A stretch of DNA of 64,000 nt from Takakia lepidozioides (lineage: Eukaryota > Streptophyta > Takakiopsida > Takakiales > Takakiaceae). Location of the stretch: NCBI GenBank assembly GCA_030704615.1, contig CM060731.1:46996001-47060000 (forward strand), in the 5' to 3' direction. The notes under the pieces are model-generated. The model saw only the letters and a list, made by a program, of their open reading frames with translations. It had not been told where the DNA came from and did not search any database. Below, piece by piece: positions 1 through 12,141 of this stretch. Positions within the stretch are counted from its first letter, which is position 1; each line of letters opens with the position of its first letter. A program made the translations under genes and the position numbers.

Positions 1-430
1 ATTCCAAGGATCCCTTGGAAGAAGAAGACTCTGATGATGAAGAAAAGCCCAAGCAAAAGAAGAAAGAAGTGATTGACAAAACCACTTTGGATTAGAAGAT
101 AGTAGAGGCTATCAAGAATTTTAAAGATGAAGGGTCACGAAAGGCAACATGGTGTCACAAATGCGGGACTGTAGGACACTTGGCAACGGAATGCCACATG
201 AAAGACAAATATTGTGATATTTGTCATATGAACAATCAATAATACCAGCCATTGTATTTACAACCAACGGGCCAAGAAGAGTGGGTACACACGAGAGGTG
301 GGGGTACACAGAGTCCAAATCCGACGGGGAGGATCGGACGGACCAAGACGATACAATATGGGTAATCGTTATCAGAGGCCACGAGATGACTATCCACCAC
401 GGGAATGACGTTATAATATATGCTTCATAT
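1..430 (+). pseudogene. Ty3-type retrotransposon gag fragment, zinc-knuckle region
   Basis: Reading from base 2 gives an acidic/lysine-rich stretch, a stop codon, then a CX2CX4HX4C zinc knuckle (CHKCGTVGHLATEC) followed by the start of a second knuckle (CDIC) that runs into a stop. The bases from about 300 to 400 also match, in the opposite orientation, the sequence at about 2950-3060 that precedes another knuckle in the gag/protease fragment there. In this family the knuckles belong to the nucleocapsid part of Gag and bind element RNA. The reading frame is broken at least twice and the left side is cut by the window edge, so this is a dead fragment. Assignment to Ty3/gypsy rests on the related gag pieces at 2240-3075 and 35258-36010. 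Confidence 0.7.
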
Positions 431-1200
431 ATCACTGCTTATGGAATCGGGAGACTTGCCTTGTATATGGATTTGTTAACATGATTTGCAAATGAAGTAT
501 TTGATGTATACCATGTCTGAAATCTAAATGTGCCCTACCTCTTGCTCATGAATCATTTTCAATGAATCGTCAGCCAGAATGGAGCTGTTTCTGAGCAGCT
601 GGACCTCTGACGAGAACTGGGCAGCGAGGTAGCACGATCACCTACTCACCCACACCATGAAGCCCGGTGGTGAATTCTACCTAGTTTTGTTTCTGCATCT
701 GAACACAACCTGACATACCCTTCGTGCTCATGGAAATCAATCACGGAGACTCACTGTGCGGGTCTGAAACAAGGAAGTAAGGTGTAATCTAAGCTGAACT
801 TTTCTTCTTTCCTACCCAATCACGAGTGAAAGCTTCCGATTCCGGCTGCAAGAAACTCCTCCCCATTTGTTGTCTTTTCGAATCATAGGTAATCTGGAGC
901 TTGAAATCCGGCCCTTTTGGATGAATCTGGACCCACACTCGATCCCTGCTCCTTCAGCTATCCATGTTTGTGCTTGCAAGGTGAACGATGGCGGAAAACG
1001 CAGAGCTCCTGCAGTTCAAGAAGATGAAGATCCGAGCATTGCGGGCAGTTCCAAAAACGTTGGCGCGGCGATTTCTATGGGCCTATTTCGCGCGGGCAGT
1101 CCGGGCAGATTCCAAAGAAATTGACGACAACGATGACGTGTCTACGATGACGTGGCGACGAAACGTGACGACAATGACGTGGCACTAAGGCACCCTATTC
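431..1200. other. Unassigned stretch with clustered ACGT-core motifs
   Basis: No gene is recognised. Open frames around 867-1188 are short and without recognisable domains. The segment 1132-1184 holds four TGACG-type motifs, two extended to TGACGTGG, which is the core bound by plant bZIP factors; this could be the regulatory part of an LTR or of a lost gene, but nothing nearby confirms it. Confidence 0.3.
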
Positions 1201-1299
1201 CTGTTCTACGCTAAACAAGCTTTCGACCTTCGGTCGTCGCTAGAATTAGTTATAGGGCTCTCCTAAGGATTCTTAATAGATACGCAAAACTAACTAAGT

Positions 1300-1368
1300 T
1301 GCGGCTAGCAAGAGTTGAACCCCGCCTCAAAAGTGTAAACTACCAAACTAACCATCACACTAACTTAG
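1300..1368 (-). repeat. tRNA-like SINE head (A-box and B-box like)
   Basis: On the minus strand a TGATGGTTAGTTTGGTAG stretch (A-box-like, about 1341-1360) is followed by GGGGTTCAACTCTTG (B-box-like, about 1309-1323) at tRNA-like spacing. This is the internal RNA polymerase III promoter arrangement of tRNA-derived SINEs. No cloverleaf or anticodon arm could be built, so it is not called a tRNA gene. The flanking AT-rich DNA may be the SINE body. Confidence 0.4.
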
Positions 1369-1379
1369 AGATATTGTTA

Positions 1380-2239
1380 TAAAGGTTTCTTTTAGTTATT
1401 TAATCACAATAGTTAGAATTCCCTGTTTTCAAAAATTCATAAGTCCTTACTAGATTCTTCAATTCACTTGTTGTAAAATGGAATCTCTAACCTAAGCTTT
1501 ACTCTACAAGATCTTGGAATTAGTTTGTGAATCAAGGTCCATAAAAGTGTTTAGATCAAATCGTGGCTGCTCATAATAATAACAAAATTATTTTGCAGTC
1601 AAGAAATGATCATTTTCAAAAATTCTTAATTCTGCACCACCACCTGTTCTCCTTAAATTTGAATCAGATTCCCATTAACATTCTTCCTTCTATGGGCTTC
1701 AATAATCACTTCTTCTAGATCATCCAAACACTAATTAAGGTCTCAGCTTGAAGTTAGTAATTTAATCAATAATACTTATGGGCTGGGCCAACAAAGAAAA
1801 AAACTAAGTCATATCCTGGTATGATTTCCCCTTTGAAAATCCATAGGGCGGTATTCTGATGACCCAGCTGCCTTCAATTCAAGTATCCAAGGCTCGATAC
1901 CTGGAAAGGACAGAAGAGAACAGAAAAGGAAGAAAAAAAAAAAAAAACCAAGATGAGACATTTCTTCAAACGACTCGGCTATAGCTTCGGAGTGCTAGAT
2001 TTCCAACATCGTTTCCCCTAACTCGCTATAAATCTAAGATGGTCTAGGATGTCTGAAGTTCAGACCCGAGTTGGTCTCTATAGAACTCCAGGTATGTATA
2101 AAGGTGGACACGTTGCCGAAGCAAGCGTAACTTATGGTGTTACTTGACCCCATAGGGCTACTGCCTTCCGGCCCAGGTATGTATAGAGGGTAGTCTTATA
2201 TAAACAAAAATAATCAACTATTCGACGTAGACTTTCCCA
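1380..2239. other. AT-rich non-coding stretch with an A-run
   Basis: No coding potential is seen. An A-rich run at about 1926-1948 could be the tail of a retroposed element. The segment 2120-2200 shares short blocks (GGCAGTAGCC, and AGTTAC followed by CTTCGGC) in inverted orientation with 18070-18120, which suggests a small dispersed repeat. Confidence 0.3.
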
Positions 2240-3075
2240 CACGGTGCTCACCCTAATGACTTCTTCATCCTTTCTGTCATGATAATCACTCCGGATCCTC
2301 CATTGATGAGTACATCCGTTACCAGCTTCCGTCCCATACGTACATGTATTACTGGTATCGCTTCGTCGTAGTCTGGAGTTCGTTGTATAGTTGTGGGTTT
2401 AATCGTGTAAACCTCTTGTGTTGGTTTTTGTTTTGGTGTAGGGGTCAATGCCTCAATTGCCCGAAATAAAGTTTTCTTGCAGTGTGGAGCAATTTTTAAT
2501 AATTGTCCGATGGTAATTTGGGTCTTGGTTTGGTAGATTACTTCAGCCAATTCTATTTCTGTGGTTGCATTCGTGGTCTTCGTCGTTGGTCTGGTTTGAT
2601 TATCTGGAGTTGGATCTCCAAAAGGTATATGGGCTCCCTCTTGCATTTGAGCTATGGCTTTGCTTACCTCCTGGTGTAAGCTCTTTTCTTCCTGCCATGC
2701 TGCACTTTCTAGATATTGTTTTCGTTCTTCTTCAGATTCCTTATCTGGAGGTTTCTGTTTCTTGGCCTGAGTTCGGGTTATCGCAAGGGTATCCACTACA
2801 GGAGTTACCACACTCACGGCTACACTTGGTCCGGCTTTCATATTTCCCAATTCTACCTCATGCTTGATTTTTAACTGGCATTCATGCTTCCAGTGCCTTC
2901 TTTCTTGCAATAGTGGCATCTCGTGGTCTCCTTGTTTCTGGGTTGATGTTCTCTATCCCGTGGTGGATAGGCATCTCGTGGCCTCTGATAACGATTACCC
3001 ATATTGTATCGTCTTGGTCCATCTGATCCTCCCCGTCGGACTTGGACTTGGTGATGTCGCTGGTGGTGCAGGTCT
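2240..3075 (-). pseudogene. Ty3-type Gag zinc knuckle plus retropepsin-like protease
   Basis: On the minus strand an Arg/Tyr-rich stretch is followed by a CCHC knuckle (CHYCKKEGHWKHEC, near 2910), a Glu/Lys-rich linker, then an open frame of about 220 codons ending in a protease-like segment (VRMGRKLVTDVLINGGSG). In plant Ty3 retrotransposons this position holds an aspartic protease whose active site is usually D-G/S/T-G-A/S. Here the Asp lies three residues earlier (DVLINGGSG) and the exact position reads N-G-G, so the enzyme is probably dead or the alignment is shifted. The frame stops soon afterwards; reverse transcriptase is not present. Confidence 0.65.
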
Positions 3076-3175
3076 TATGAATTCTGCTCACAAAACTGAT
3101 ATAAGTTGCTTTAGTACGGACGGCCGATCAGATTATAGAGAGGGTATGTACACGAACAACTCAAAGGGAGTCTAG

Positions 3176-4166
3176 ACACTAAGATGCTTCTCTAATTCAA
3201 TCATGCACGTCTCGGTGCACCACACTACTCACTTCAACCAATACGACACCTTTATCACAAAGACTTGCAGCTGTAATATTTGATTCAAAACAGTTCGTTA
3301 TACACCCTCATTCTTCACTACAACATCTAGCATACACTAAAACGAAGAAAGAGAGAGAGCGAGAGAGCGAAGAGGAAGAGAAGGAACGAGAGAAATAAAA
3401 ACTAGATTGTCCTTGTTCTCCCTTTCGCTGGCTGATTTATAGCAGCCCGTCGCCCTCCATCCGTCACTTGTTTTGACGGCTATCATCCATCCATTTCTTA
3501 AAAAAAATACTAAATCACCACTGGTGCATTTAAGCACCGACACCTAGTTAAAAATTTTAATTAATTTTTCCTCTAGAGTGTCCATTACTATAACATAGAA
3601 TCTCTTTTGTTTTAATCCTTCAGATCCGCCCCCTCCACATGAACGGACCAAATCAAACCACATGTTTTTCATCCATCCATTGGTATTGTCATCCATCTAG
3701 ACATCCAGTCCGTAATCCATCCATCCATGGTTCCATCCGAAGATTTCATCCACACACGCAAACGTGCCTGGGCACAGTGGCACTCCACTGACAAGTCGGC
3801 AGAGACTTCCATGTGACAGAGAAGGACGGGAAGGCTGCACAGAGTTGCACTGGGTTCGGGGAACAGTATAGTAATAGCACAGTAGTAAGTCGGCACAAAC
3901 TTCCCTGTCTGCACTAACGGAGCATTGCCATGGGAAGTCGGTGCAGACTTAAAGAGGTGGTTGGACACACTGTCAAAATAGCCAATGCGAAGTCGGTACA
4001 GACTTCCCTATCACGCACCAGGCATGCATGATGCCGGAGGTGGGAAGTCGGCACAGACTCCCCGAGCACCGATTCTGGCGGTGACAGTCCACCCATCATA
4101 TGCTCACGTTAGCAACCGCAAAAGCAATGGATATAGTAGTGGTGACTTTGGCACCTGCATTCTTAC
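3176..4166. other. Intron-like flank of transposase copy T-A with palindromes
   Basis: There is no convincing gene. From 3792 to 4063 five imperfect copies of the AAGTC-N6-GACTT palindrome occur (about 3793, 3887, 3934, 3989 and 4043). This stretch directly follows the splice donor of the second exon of T-A and probably represents its next intron. The expected downstream SWIM exon is absent, so the element is truncated here. 3340-3400 is GA-rich low-complexity DNA. Confidence 0.4.
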
Positions 4167-6511
4167 CTCCCTCACGAATGACCCGAGCTGGGCATACCGG
4201 TATGTCCACCACGAAAGCCAGCTATCTAGGGCGGGAATATCTTCTTTGGTTGCCGCTCCCGATGATATCCACCATGATCTGATTGACATGAATGCTATCT
4301 CAGCTTCTGTTGCTGTGCCGGCCGACCTCCACTGTCCACACAATTTAATGTGTGCCGATTGAAAGTTTGGCCGAATGAGGTCCTTGGTATGCCTCTGAAG
4401 ACTCTGTCCCCAATGAAATCCGCAAGTTCTCTCCCTACCTGGCATAGGGTTCCCGCCACCATAAACATTTCGAACCGCCGCCCAGTTCGCATTCGCATTG
4501 TCCGCCATGAATCCTCTAAAATGCGATGGTCTCTTTCTTGCTCGGACCATCTGCTCATTGATGCTCTCCCACATAATCATTTGAGATGGTGTGTCTTCCG
4601 ACTTCATCTCGCAAATGGCGATGGTCATGAGCTTCCTGTAGTTGGGCTCATACACATGGCAGGCCATCGTGCTCCATCCATTTATTTGTTTAACATTGTC
4701 GAACATCACCCAGCTATTTTCCAATGGCCCGCCAACATTCATCATATCCACGAGATGCACCCCGAATACCGGCCCATCAGTTGATATTTTGAAGACAAAG
4801 CACCGTTGATGCTCGTTCCCTTGCCCGGGAAATCTGCTGGAATGGATATACTCATACCCACACATAGACTTCATTTGCAGCAAGCTGATCATTTCGTCAC
4901 CCCGGCCTGTCTGTGATTTCATTATGTTGATGGTACTCTTGTTTGCCGGGCTGCCAAATGCTTCAACTGCATTCAGCAGAGCCTCGAACTCCTCACTGTC
5001 AAGTTTGCATCTTTCGCCCCCATCGGCCGACATAATATGCTGCATGACAATGGTCTGCGCCGCATTGAGCTCCACAGCTTTTGGTCGTGCCGATGGAGAC
5101 CTGGTGAGCTCCTCTCTCAATACTCCTTTGCACGCGCAGCAGCTTCTCTAGATGCGCCTGTGGCACTCCTATGGGTGTGGCATCCCACATGGACTGCACA
5201 ACGTGTCATAGCAGGAGGTCCACAGACATAAAACATCTTCGCTGGACAAGCCTCCATACAGGTAGGAGCTTGGTTGCAAATGGAGCAGACAAACGTCCTC
5301 TCCGGTACTGTAATTTGTGCTTGAAATTTGGTATCCGATGTCCCCAGCCACAAAGTGTCGTTGTGATACATCTCCCTCACTAAAAATGGGCAAGTCACTC
5401 GTACGCATTTCAAACTCCCAACACAGTTCACATATCTGCAACACACGGCGTCACGAAGAAATTCAGTGAAGCGGGATGACAAACTCAGGTTGGTGTTGTT
5501 TGGGAAATCGGCACAAACTTCTCCAAGGACTTACAGGACTCTTGATATTGCAGAAAAATCTTATAGTGTCGCAAGATACCAGTACACACGAGAAATCGGT
5601 GCCGACTTCTCCAAGAAGGTCGCACATTCTGAAATTGCAGAGCATTCTCATAATACCAAAATTCATTCGAAGATACACAGGAGAAATCGGCACAGACTTC
5701 AGGAATAATGAGACAGAGCAACAAACCTGACTACCGTGTCTTTCTTGTCTAGCAACGGCAATTTCAGATTTGTAGTTTTCGTTATAGTCCATGGGTTTCC
5801 GTCATATTTCCGGCCCATGCCTTCCAGCTGGCCCACTGCACTGGTGTTTTCTGTCGGCGGCAACTCGTACACAATGTCCCCATCTACTCCTCTGGGTAAA
5901 TGGTTCACCTTCACTATTTGAACACTGTGAAAGTCAATCCTAGAAAGCTCGTTGTGGGATGTGGTGCTGGCGCGTAGGAGCTGCAAGATGTCCACCATTG
6001 AATTTGTAACCGCATCTGCGGGTGTGGGAGTAAACACGTCGGCATCCACCTCATGTGCATCGTCGTCCTCCGTGGTGTTTGCGCGCGTGCGCGGAGGTGC
6101 GGAGTGTGCTCGTCTGCTGCCAACCACCATGCAGTCCTCATCCTCCTCACTCAATATTGGAATACTCTCCGTCTTCGCAGGACGTGGGCCAAATATGGAT
6201 GCGGCAGTCGGTGGAGTAAGAGATGCCGACACACTCGACGATGATGCTTGCTGGCCATATACAATATATTGTCGACCTGTTTCGTGTGGAATGACATAGG
6301 CCCGCGCAAAATCATTTCGTTTAGGACTGACAATCCGAGTTTCCACAACGCCATCATCTTCCACCTCCTCAATTTCGAAAACAGCCGTCCTAGGCTGCAA
6401 TGCAAACCGAGATCTGAGAACCTTGTCTGCAAATATCACCGAACCATCCTTTGCTTCCACTCTTACAGACGCATTTGCAGATGGATAGGTTAGGCGAACG
6501 CGCTTAGCCAT
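4167..6511 (-). pseudogene. MULE-like transposase copy T-A (3'-truncated)
   Basis: Exon 1 runs from ATG at 6511 to 5727 and encodes an N-terminal region with an acidic Ser-rich linker. A 243-bp intron (donor GTTTGT, acceptor ending CTGAG) keeps phase into exon 2 at 5483. Exon 2 carries a Cys/His-rich cluster (about 5190-5420), then the catalytic core: an MFD segment, a SEDTPSQ segment, FMADNANANW, and CGFHW. Family knowledge: MULE transposases use an RNase H-like DDE core, here plausibly MFD, MAD and a later Glu. The frame shifts by one base near 5119 (stop at 5117-5119), and a donor GTAAGA follows 4167, but no SWIM exon exists. The same frameshift is shared by T-C, so it predates the duplication. 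Non-functional as it stands. Confidence 0.7.
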
Positions 6512-7347
6512 GTTGACAGTGACAGAGTAGAAGGTGTGCTCTGAACAGAGTGCAAGTACAAACAGAATGATATCAGTGTTTGTATGTACATTGAGAAATT
6601 TGAAATGGAGTGGTCCTTGTCCATCACTTTCCAGGTGGCGCAGCTTTGGCCTTTAGCAAACGGCATTCTTCTGGCATTTTCCAACGGCAACTTACCTGTC
6701 GGAATCCGCGTAAATCCCTAACATTCCGACTGTTTGCCGGAAGTCTGCAATGACTTGACGGCAGTGCAACGTATCCTGCAGATGGACCCACGAAGTCCGT
6801 CGTAGCCATTCGAAATGGAACCGGCAAGTCGGTGCAGAATTGCCTCTGAGCACAAGGCCGCAAACCGCAAAAAGAACCCGCAAAAAATGCGCAGCCCACT
6901 TCATGATGTCTTCTTCGGAAATGAGCCTGCCGGAATGTAGTTTTCGTGTAACGTGGACGCACGAAAACGGCAAGTCTGTGACGACTTCCGGCATTTTCTG
7001 ACGAGAAACTATCGAATATGCCTAAATGGACTGCTGGGACTCAGTTTTAGGGGCAGGCATCAATATAACGTCCAAGTCGGGACCGACTTGCCGGAAATGC
7101 ACTCCCGGCGGCCGCAAAAGTCCAACTTTGGGCGGACTAACAGCAATGTCACCGGAAAGTCTGTGCCAACTTCCTGGAAAACCGATGGGCAGTCCTCGCA
7201 TGCAATGTCAGGCATCCAGGCTGCCCTTAGATTTGGGAATAGACCAGCCGGGAAGTCGTCATAGACTTCCCGGCAATTACCCGTTTTCAGGCGGACATAA
7301 TCCGGGAAGTCTGGGCAGACTTCCCGGAAACATCATTATCAGGCAGA
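6512..7347. promoter_or_regulatory. Upstream region of T-A, rich in GAAGTC palindromes
   Basis: This 5' flank of T-A is nearly identical to 24114-24985 upstream of T-C, where a divergent gene (P2) lies on the other side. It holds at least six palindromic GAAGTC/GACTTC-type motifs (about 6823, 6972, 7071, 7156, 7250 and 7303). By analogy it is one half of a bidirectional intergenic region. The match with the T-C copy ends near 7347, so the partner gene of T-A has been lost. Promoter function is inferred only from position. Confidence 0.45.
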
Positions 7348-7806
7348 CATCACCGGCAAGTCTAACAGTAAGGAATAAGCTTCCATGGAGCGTAGCTACG
7401 GCGTGAGCCCAGCCCCGTGAGCCTGGGAGCTGAGCTCACGTTCAAGCTACAAAGCGTGAGCTGAGCTCACGCTTCAGGGAAGCGTGAGCGGCACGAATCT
7501 GCTGGAGAAGAAGGTCCTATAGGCGAGGATTGCAGGAAGAGGGCCTATTACCGTGGACAAAACAAAGGGGGCCAACACACACCATGTGTGCAATGCCCGC
7601 TCAAAAACAGAAATATGAAAACATGGCAGATTTGAGCTCAGAATGATTGTCACAGTTTATTTCAATTCACAGATAGACGCTTACAATGAATTGCATGTGC
7701 ATTTGCCCTGGTTCCGCAAACGAAATCCATATGTTTGTCAGAAATGCAAAGTCTTCACACGGCAACCTGCAAACCAGCATGGGCAGCGGGCATGGCTCGT
7801 ATGTGT
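7348..7806. other. Junction DNA with perfect GTGAGCT palindrome
   Basis: No gene. 7452-7474 is a perfect inverted repeat (arms AAGCGTGAGCT and AGCTCACGCTT, one-base spacer), and related GTGAGC/GCTCAC blocks occur from 7400 to 7490. The stretch lies between the broken end of the T-A unit and the 3' end of T-B, so it may include an element terminus, but no terminal inverted repeat pair could be confirmed. Confidence 0.35.
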
Positions 7807-10800
7807 TCAAAGAGAAGTTGGCGGAGCTCCACGCGAGGTGTCCCGCTGTAGAAGGGTGTTCACTTCTCCATAGCCTAGTGTGGCTTGGTGGATGAATTGG
7901 TCTCTCTTACCGTCGCAACACATAATCACAAGGTATATGTAATATTGATGCTTGCAGGGGACCCACTTCCCCCTCATGCCGAGAGCGCCCTCACGCATCG
8001 TTACAAAGTCCGGACAAGTGCACGAAGGGAAATTCCCGACGGTAACCTGATATTCTTTGCCATGAAGAACTGACCCAATTGACAGCACTGTGTAAATCCG
8101 TCCATACCCCGGAGAAGGGACTTCGGTGATACGAGACACCCGAGCCTGCAAAATTCTAGCAGATTCCATCTTGCATTCGTGATCTGCACCCGAAGCGAAA
8201 CGGCGCACTGTTTTTCCATCTCTTTTTGTTGGGTGGGAGTCGGCACAGGGTGGCGGCATTGCCGGAGCATGTGGCACATCTGTGCCGACAGTGCATGAGG
8301 GCACCACCCGGGACCGTGCAAGACAGAACCCTCCCTCCTCCAGCATGCTTATCTCGGTTGATGACAGCGACGTCCCAATTTGCACAGGCCAAATTGCGGG
8401 GGGAGGGGGTTTCATTATCACCGAAGGACGAACTGTTCCCTTCACGCATCGTGCCATATCGTCTGGGCAGAACCAAAATTTGTGGTCCTTTGACTCCCCA
8501 CTATGATAAGGTCGGAACAACCTTGTGAATGTTGGAGCTGGAGTCCCCCTGGAGCCTTTGCATATCTTTGATTTGCATTTCTTGAATGAGGGGGTCCGAA
8601 TTGCCATGCAAGCCACTCTAGATCCTGGTGGGGTGCGTTCTATATGCCACTCACTATCAATGCAATCGGATTCCTGCACCATGGCCACCGCCTCCTCCAA
8701 TGGGATTCCCGCTGTTGTGCTTGTATGTTCTGCACGTGCTCCACTGGAGGAGGACCCACCTGGGAAGGGGCGGGCACACGACTCAGTCTGCAGTGGAGAC
8801 ACCTTTGGCACAGAGAAATTGACCCTGTCTGGCCGATGGGAATCTCCATCTGACCCTAGAAGAGTGTTCAATATCCTTTTGCATGATCCAAATCTTTCCT
8901 CGCCTTCCAAATGGGGGATCCTGGATTGTAGAGCGGACCCTTCAGTGCATCTGTTTAGAGCTCTGGCCATCTTTGACAGGACTCCGGACCTACTCGCAGC
9001 CCTTAGCATCAACAAAGTCGTATCAGGGCCCTTGCCTCCACCCCGTCCCATCAGAAAATTGCGGTACCTGGTTTGTTGTATAAGTGCACGCACCATGTCA
9101 TCAGCAGTGGCCACATACAAGTCACGACCTGCTTTGGTAGACTGCTGCATCCAGGCGTTGTGAATAGTCTCCGCCAAATTACAGGATGGCATGTCGGCCA
9201 AGTCCTCCAAGGACATGTCCTGCAGGAGGCATTGCATGGATATGTCAGGAGCGAAAACAAATGGTAGAGGTTCTTCAAGTGACAATCGAAGAACCCCAAA
9301 TGAACAGGCACGATGCAAAATTTCTGTTTTTGGGATTGAAGAGGCTTACCGTCGTCATGAAAGCTCCCCACTGTCTGTACCTGAAGTGCCAGAAAACCAA
9401 CCAGTCCTCCAACTCCTTTACGTGGGTACCTGTTGCAGCACCAGAGGAGAACCACCAAGCCCGGATTGCCTGGTAAGTGCTCTCAGCTTCTCCCATTGAG
9501 GTGGCATTCTTGTACTTGAGACAGAGCCTTCTGTGCTCCAACTGCAGGTCAGGGCGAATGCAGCGCTTTGTATGACGAGCCAGAGATTGAGTCCAATGGA
9601 AGAGGCATGCGCGCTCCCTATTTTCCATTAGGACCTTAGGATCCCCCGAACCAAACACGCGTCGCACTGCATTGAAATTTGCCTGTGCACTATCAGCCAT
9701 GAAGCCCGCAAAATTTGTGTTTTGTATTCCATTGCGCTGCATGACGGCCAAGAGCGAATTCCACATGAGCATTTGGGATTCAGTGTCCTCCGACTGCATA
9801 TCACAAATTGCTATGGAGAGCACACGCTGGTACGCCGGATCATACACATGGCACGCCATGGTTGTCCAACCCTTCACGCGTTTGCAGTGATCAAACATTA
9901 ACCAACATTTAGCCAAATCTCCTCCTGGTTGCATACGGCGGACAATGCTCACACCACTGCCTTCGCCCACAGCGGACATCTTGAACAAATACACCTTGGA
10001 CGAGCCCTGGCCAGGGAAGATACTGTTTTGAATGAATTCATAGCGACTCCTCCGTTTCAGGTCCATAATGTTGTCCATGAATCCAGCAGTGCCTGTGCCC
10101 ATTTTGAGTGCATTCACCTGGTTTCGAATATTGGGAGAGCTCAACAAGGAGAAATGGTCCATGACTGCATTAAGCTAATCTGCATCCAGCATAAGTTCTG
10201 TCGCATCCCCTTCACCCAGTATGTGTTTCTCCAGGAATGCCTTGCTAGCTGCAAGCGCTATAGCAGAAGGTGTTGCACAAGGGGCATTGTGGAACTCCTG
10301 CTTCAGCAGATTTCTAGCGATGTCCACGCTATCCCTACAACTTCCTTTGGACACAAGATGCTCGTGTGCACCCATATGAATGCAGGCACGAGTCATTGTC
10401 TTGCATCGGTGTGCCACCTGATACATACGAGCGTGGCACACAGAAACACAGGACGGGGAAAGTTTGCAGAACCTGCACACGAAAGTATTGGTCCTGGGAG
10501 GGGCAAGCCCTGGGGTGAAAGGATTCAGGGGCACACCTTCCCACTCACTTTCGTTTGGTTGAGCGTTGTTTCTCAGGCGAGGGCAAGAAATATTCTGGCA
10601 CTTACAATGCCCAACGCAGACTGACCTCCGAAATTTCAAGCCAATGTCGTTATGGATGTTCGACGTTTTTGTCCTGCACCAAGGATGTCCGTCATGTTTC
10701 TTGTCCATGCCCTGTAAAAGCCCAGCCAGTCCAGTGGAAGAGGTGGGAGGGTTGAGCTCAAACAGGATGTTCCCATCAAACTGTGCTGGCACGTATTGAA

Positions 10801-11383
10801 CCCGTTGCACAGGAAGGGACTCCCAGTCAACAAAACGCAGCTCGCTCTTGCACCCAGGCACACCTGCAAGGGCTTTCAATTTTGGAATGACACTCGTTAT
10901 CTCTTGCAATTCGTCATCATCCAATGACGGAGTCTGCACTGGCGGAGGAATCTCAGAAACATCCTCCGAGGACGAGTCTGAAAGAGTCACGAAGGTAGTG
11001 GATGTGCTCACCTCTTGTTTCACAGGAACTGTGCCCTTCTGTTGCACGACCGATGCTGCAGTGCCAGGGGTAACGACCGATCCTGCTGATTGTCTTCTCT
11101 CTTTTCCAAGGACACGGTATGTGCCTGGAAGGACTCTCCACTTCCTTCCACACTTGCCAACCAATGGTTTCTCCAAGTGCCCAGAATCCAAATTCCCATC
11201 CTCGTCATACACCTCTTTTTGAACAAGGAGAGAACCCAACTCCGGCGGGAACACTGTAACCAGCTCATCCACATGAACAACTGCAAACCCATCGTCGTCT
11301 GCAGTGGCAGTCAGTGGAAGAGTACCTGCATTGGAATGGAATCGAGCAAGTGTATCTTGCTCCCTCGACATGTTTTCCCTCAC
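7807..11383 (-). pseudogene. MULE-like transposase copy T-B with SWIM zinc finger, one nonsense codon
   Basis: This is the most complete transposase here. Exon 1 (11383-9350) and exon 2 (9219-7807) join in phase across a 130-bp intron (donor GTAAGC, acceptor CTGCAG), giving about 1,150 codons. In order: a charged N-terminus; a Cys-rich cluster (about 10340-10590; CVGHCKC, then C-X2-C pairs and ACIHMG); the core with MFDHCKRVKGW, SEDTESQ, FMADSAQANF and CLFHW; a WWFSSG helix region; and near residue 1,060 a SWIM finger (CTCPDF, then CKH; CxC-xn-CxH). MULE transposases typically pair an RNase H-like core with a SWIM finger that helps bind DNA. A single in-frame TAG at 10175-10177 breaks exon 1; the frame resumes unchanged. 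It is divergent from P1, about 0.75 kb away. Confidence 0.75.
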
Positions 11384-12141
11384 TGAACGAAAGTTGCGGA
11401 ATCCTCGAACTGATAGCCCGCAATTACCGAAAGGGGAATTAAGACAAGCAAACCGAGGTCAACAAGGCTAGCTCCAATCCAAAGGTTGCAGGTGATGCAT
11501 GCAAAGGATGTAGGGATGAGATGCACCTTCACTTCGGAAACAGCAACGCCAAGAGGCACTAACCAGAAAAACTGTTTTCAAATACTACAAGAAGCCGTGC
11601 TGTTTATGGATGAAAACAAACACTGAAAACGACATGAAACCATCCATTATGAAAAAACGGCAACAACCCTGGAGAGCAGTAAACAAGAAGACCACAAATG
11701 TCATGAGGTTGTGCTGTGCCAGAAGAGCACAGCACAAACACTGACACTGCAGAAGATACCTCGCACGAATGCGTGCCAGACATGGTCGTATCCGACAGAA
11801 CCCTTTATGCCGAATGACCCCATGGCGACTGTAACGGTAAACTACAAACCACAGGGTAGGCAGTACAACACACGTGGATGCATATGTGAAGCATAACAAT
11901 TATTGCGGATCTGCAAGAACTGCTCGAAAATGAACTAGCATTAGATTTCTACGGCACATCCGAATTTGAAAGAAAGCAAGAAGACCGCGGTGTATTGGCA
12001 GGCGGCGCAGTACATCTGACATATATCGCTAGTGCATGCAACGGATGTACTTTTTTTCTTGCGCTTTATTGCTTGGATAATACGGAGACGACGGAATGGA
12101 TGAATTCCGTTCGCACACAATAACAACACCCGCATCCAAAT
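11384..12141. promoter_or_regulatory. Intergenic region between divergent T-B and P1
   Basis: About 760 bases separate the T-B start from the first open frame of P1 on the other strand. No other gene is seen. Unlike the T-C/P2 interval, no GAAGTC palindromes were found. A shared bidirectional promoter is inferred from the head-to-head arrangement only. Confidence 0.35.
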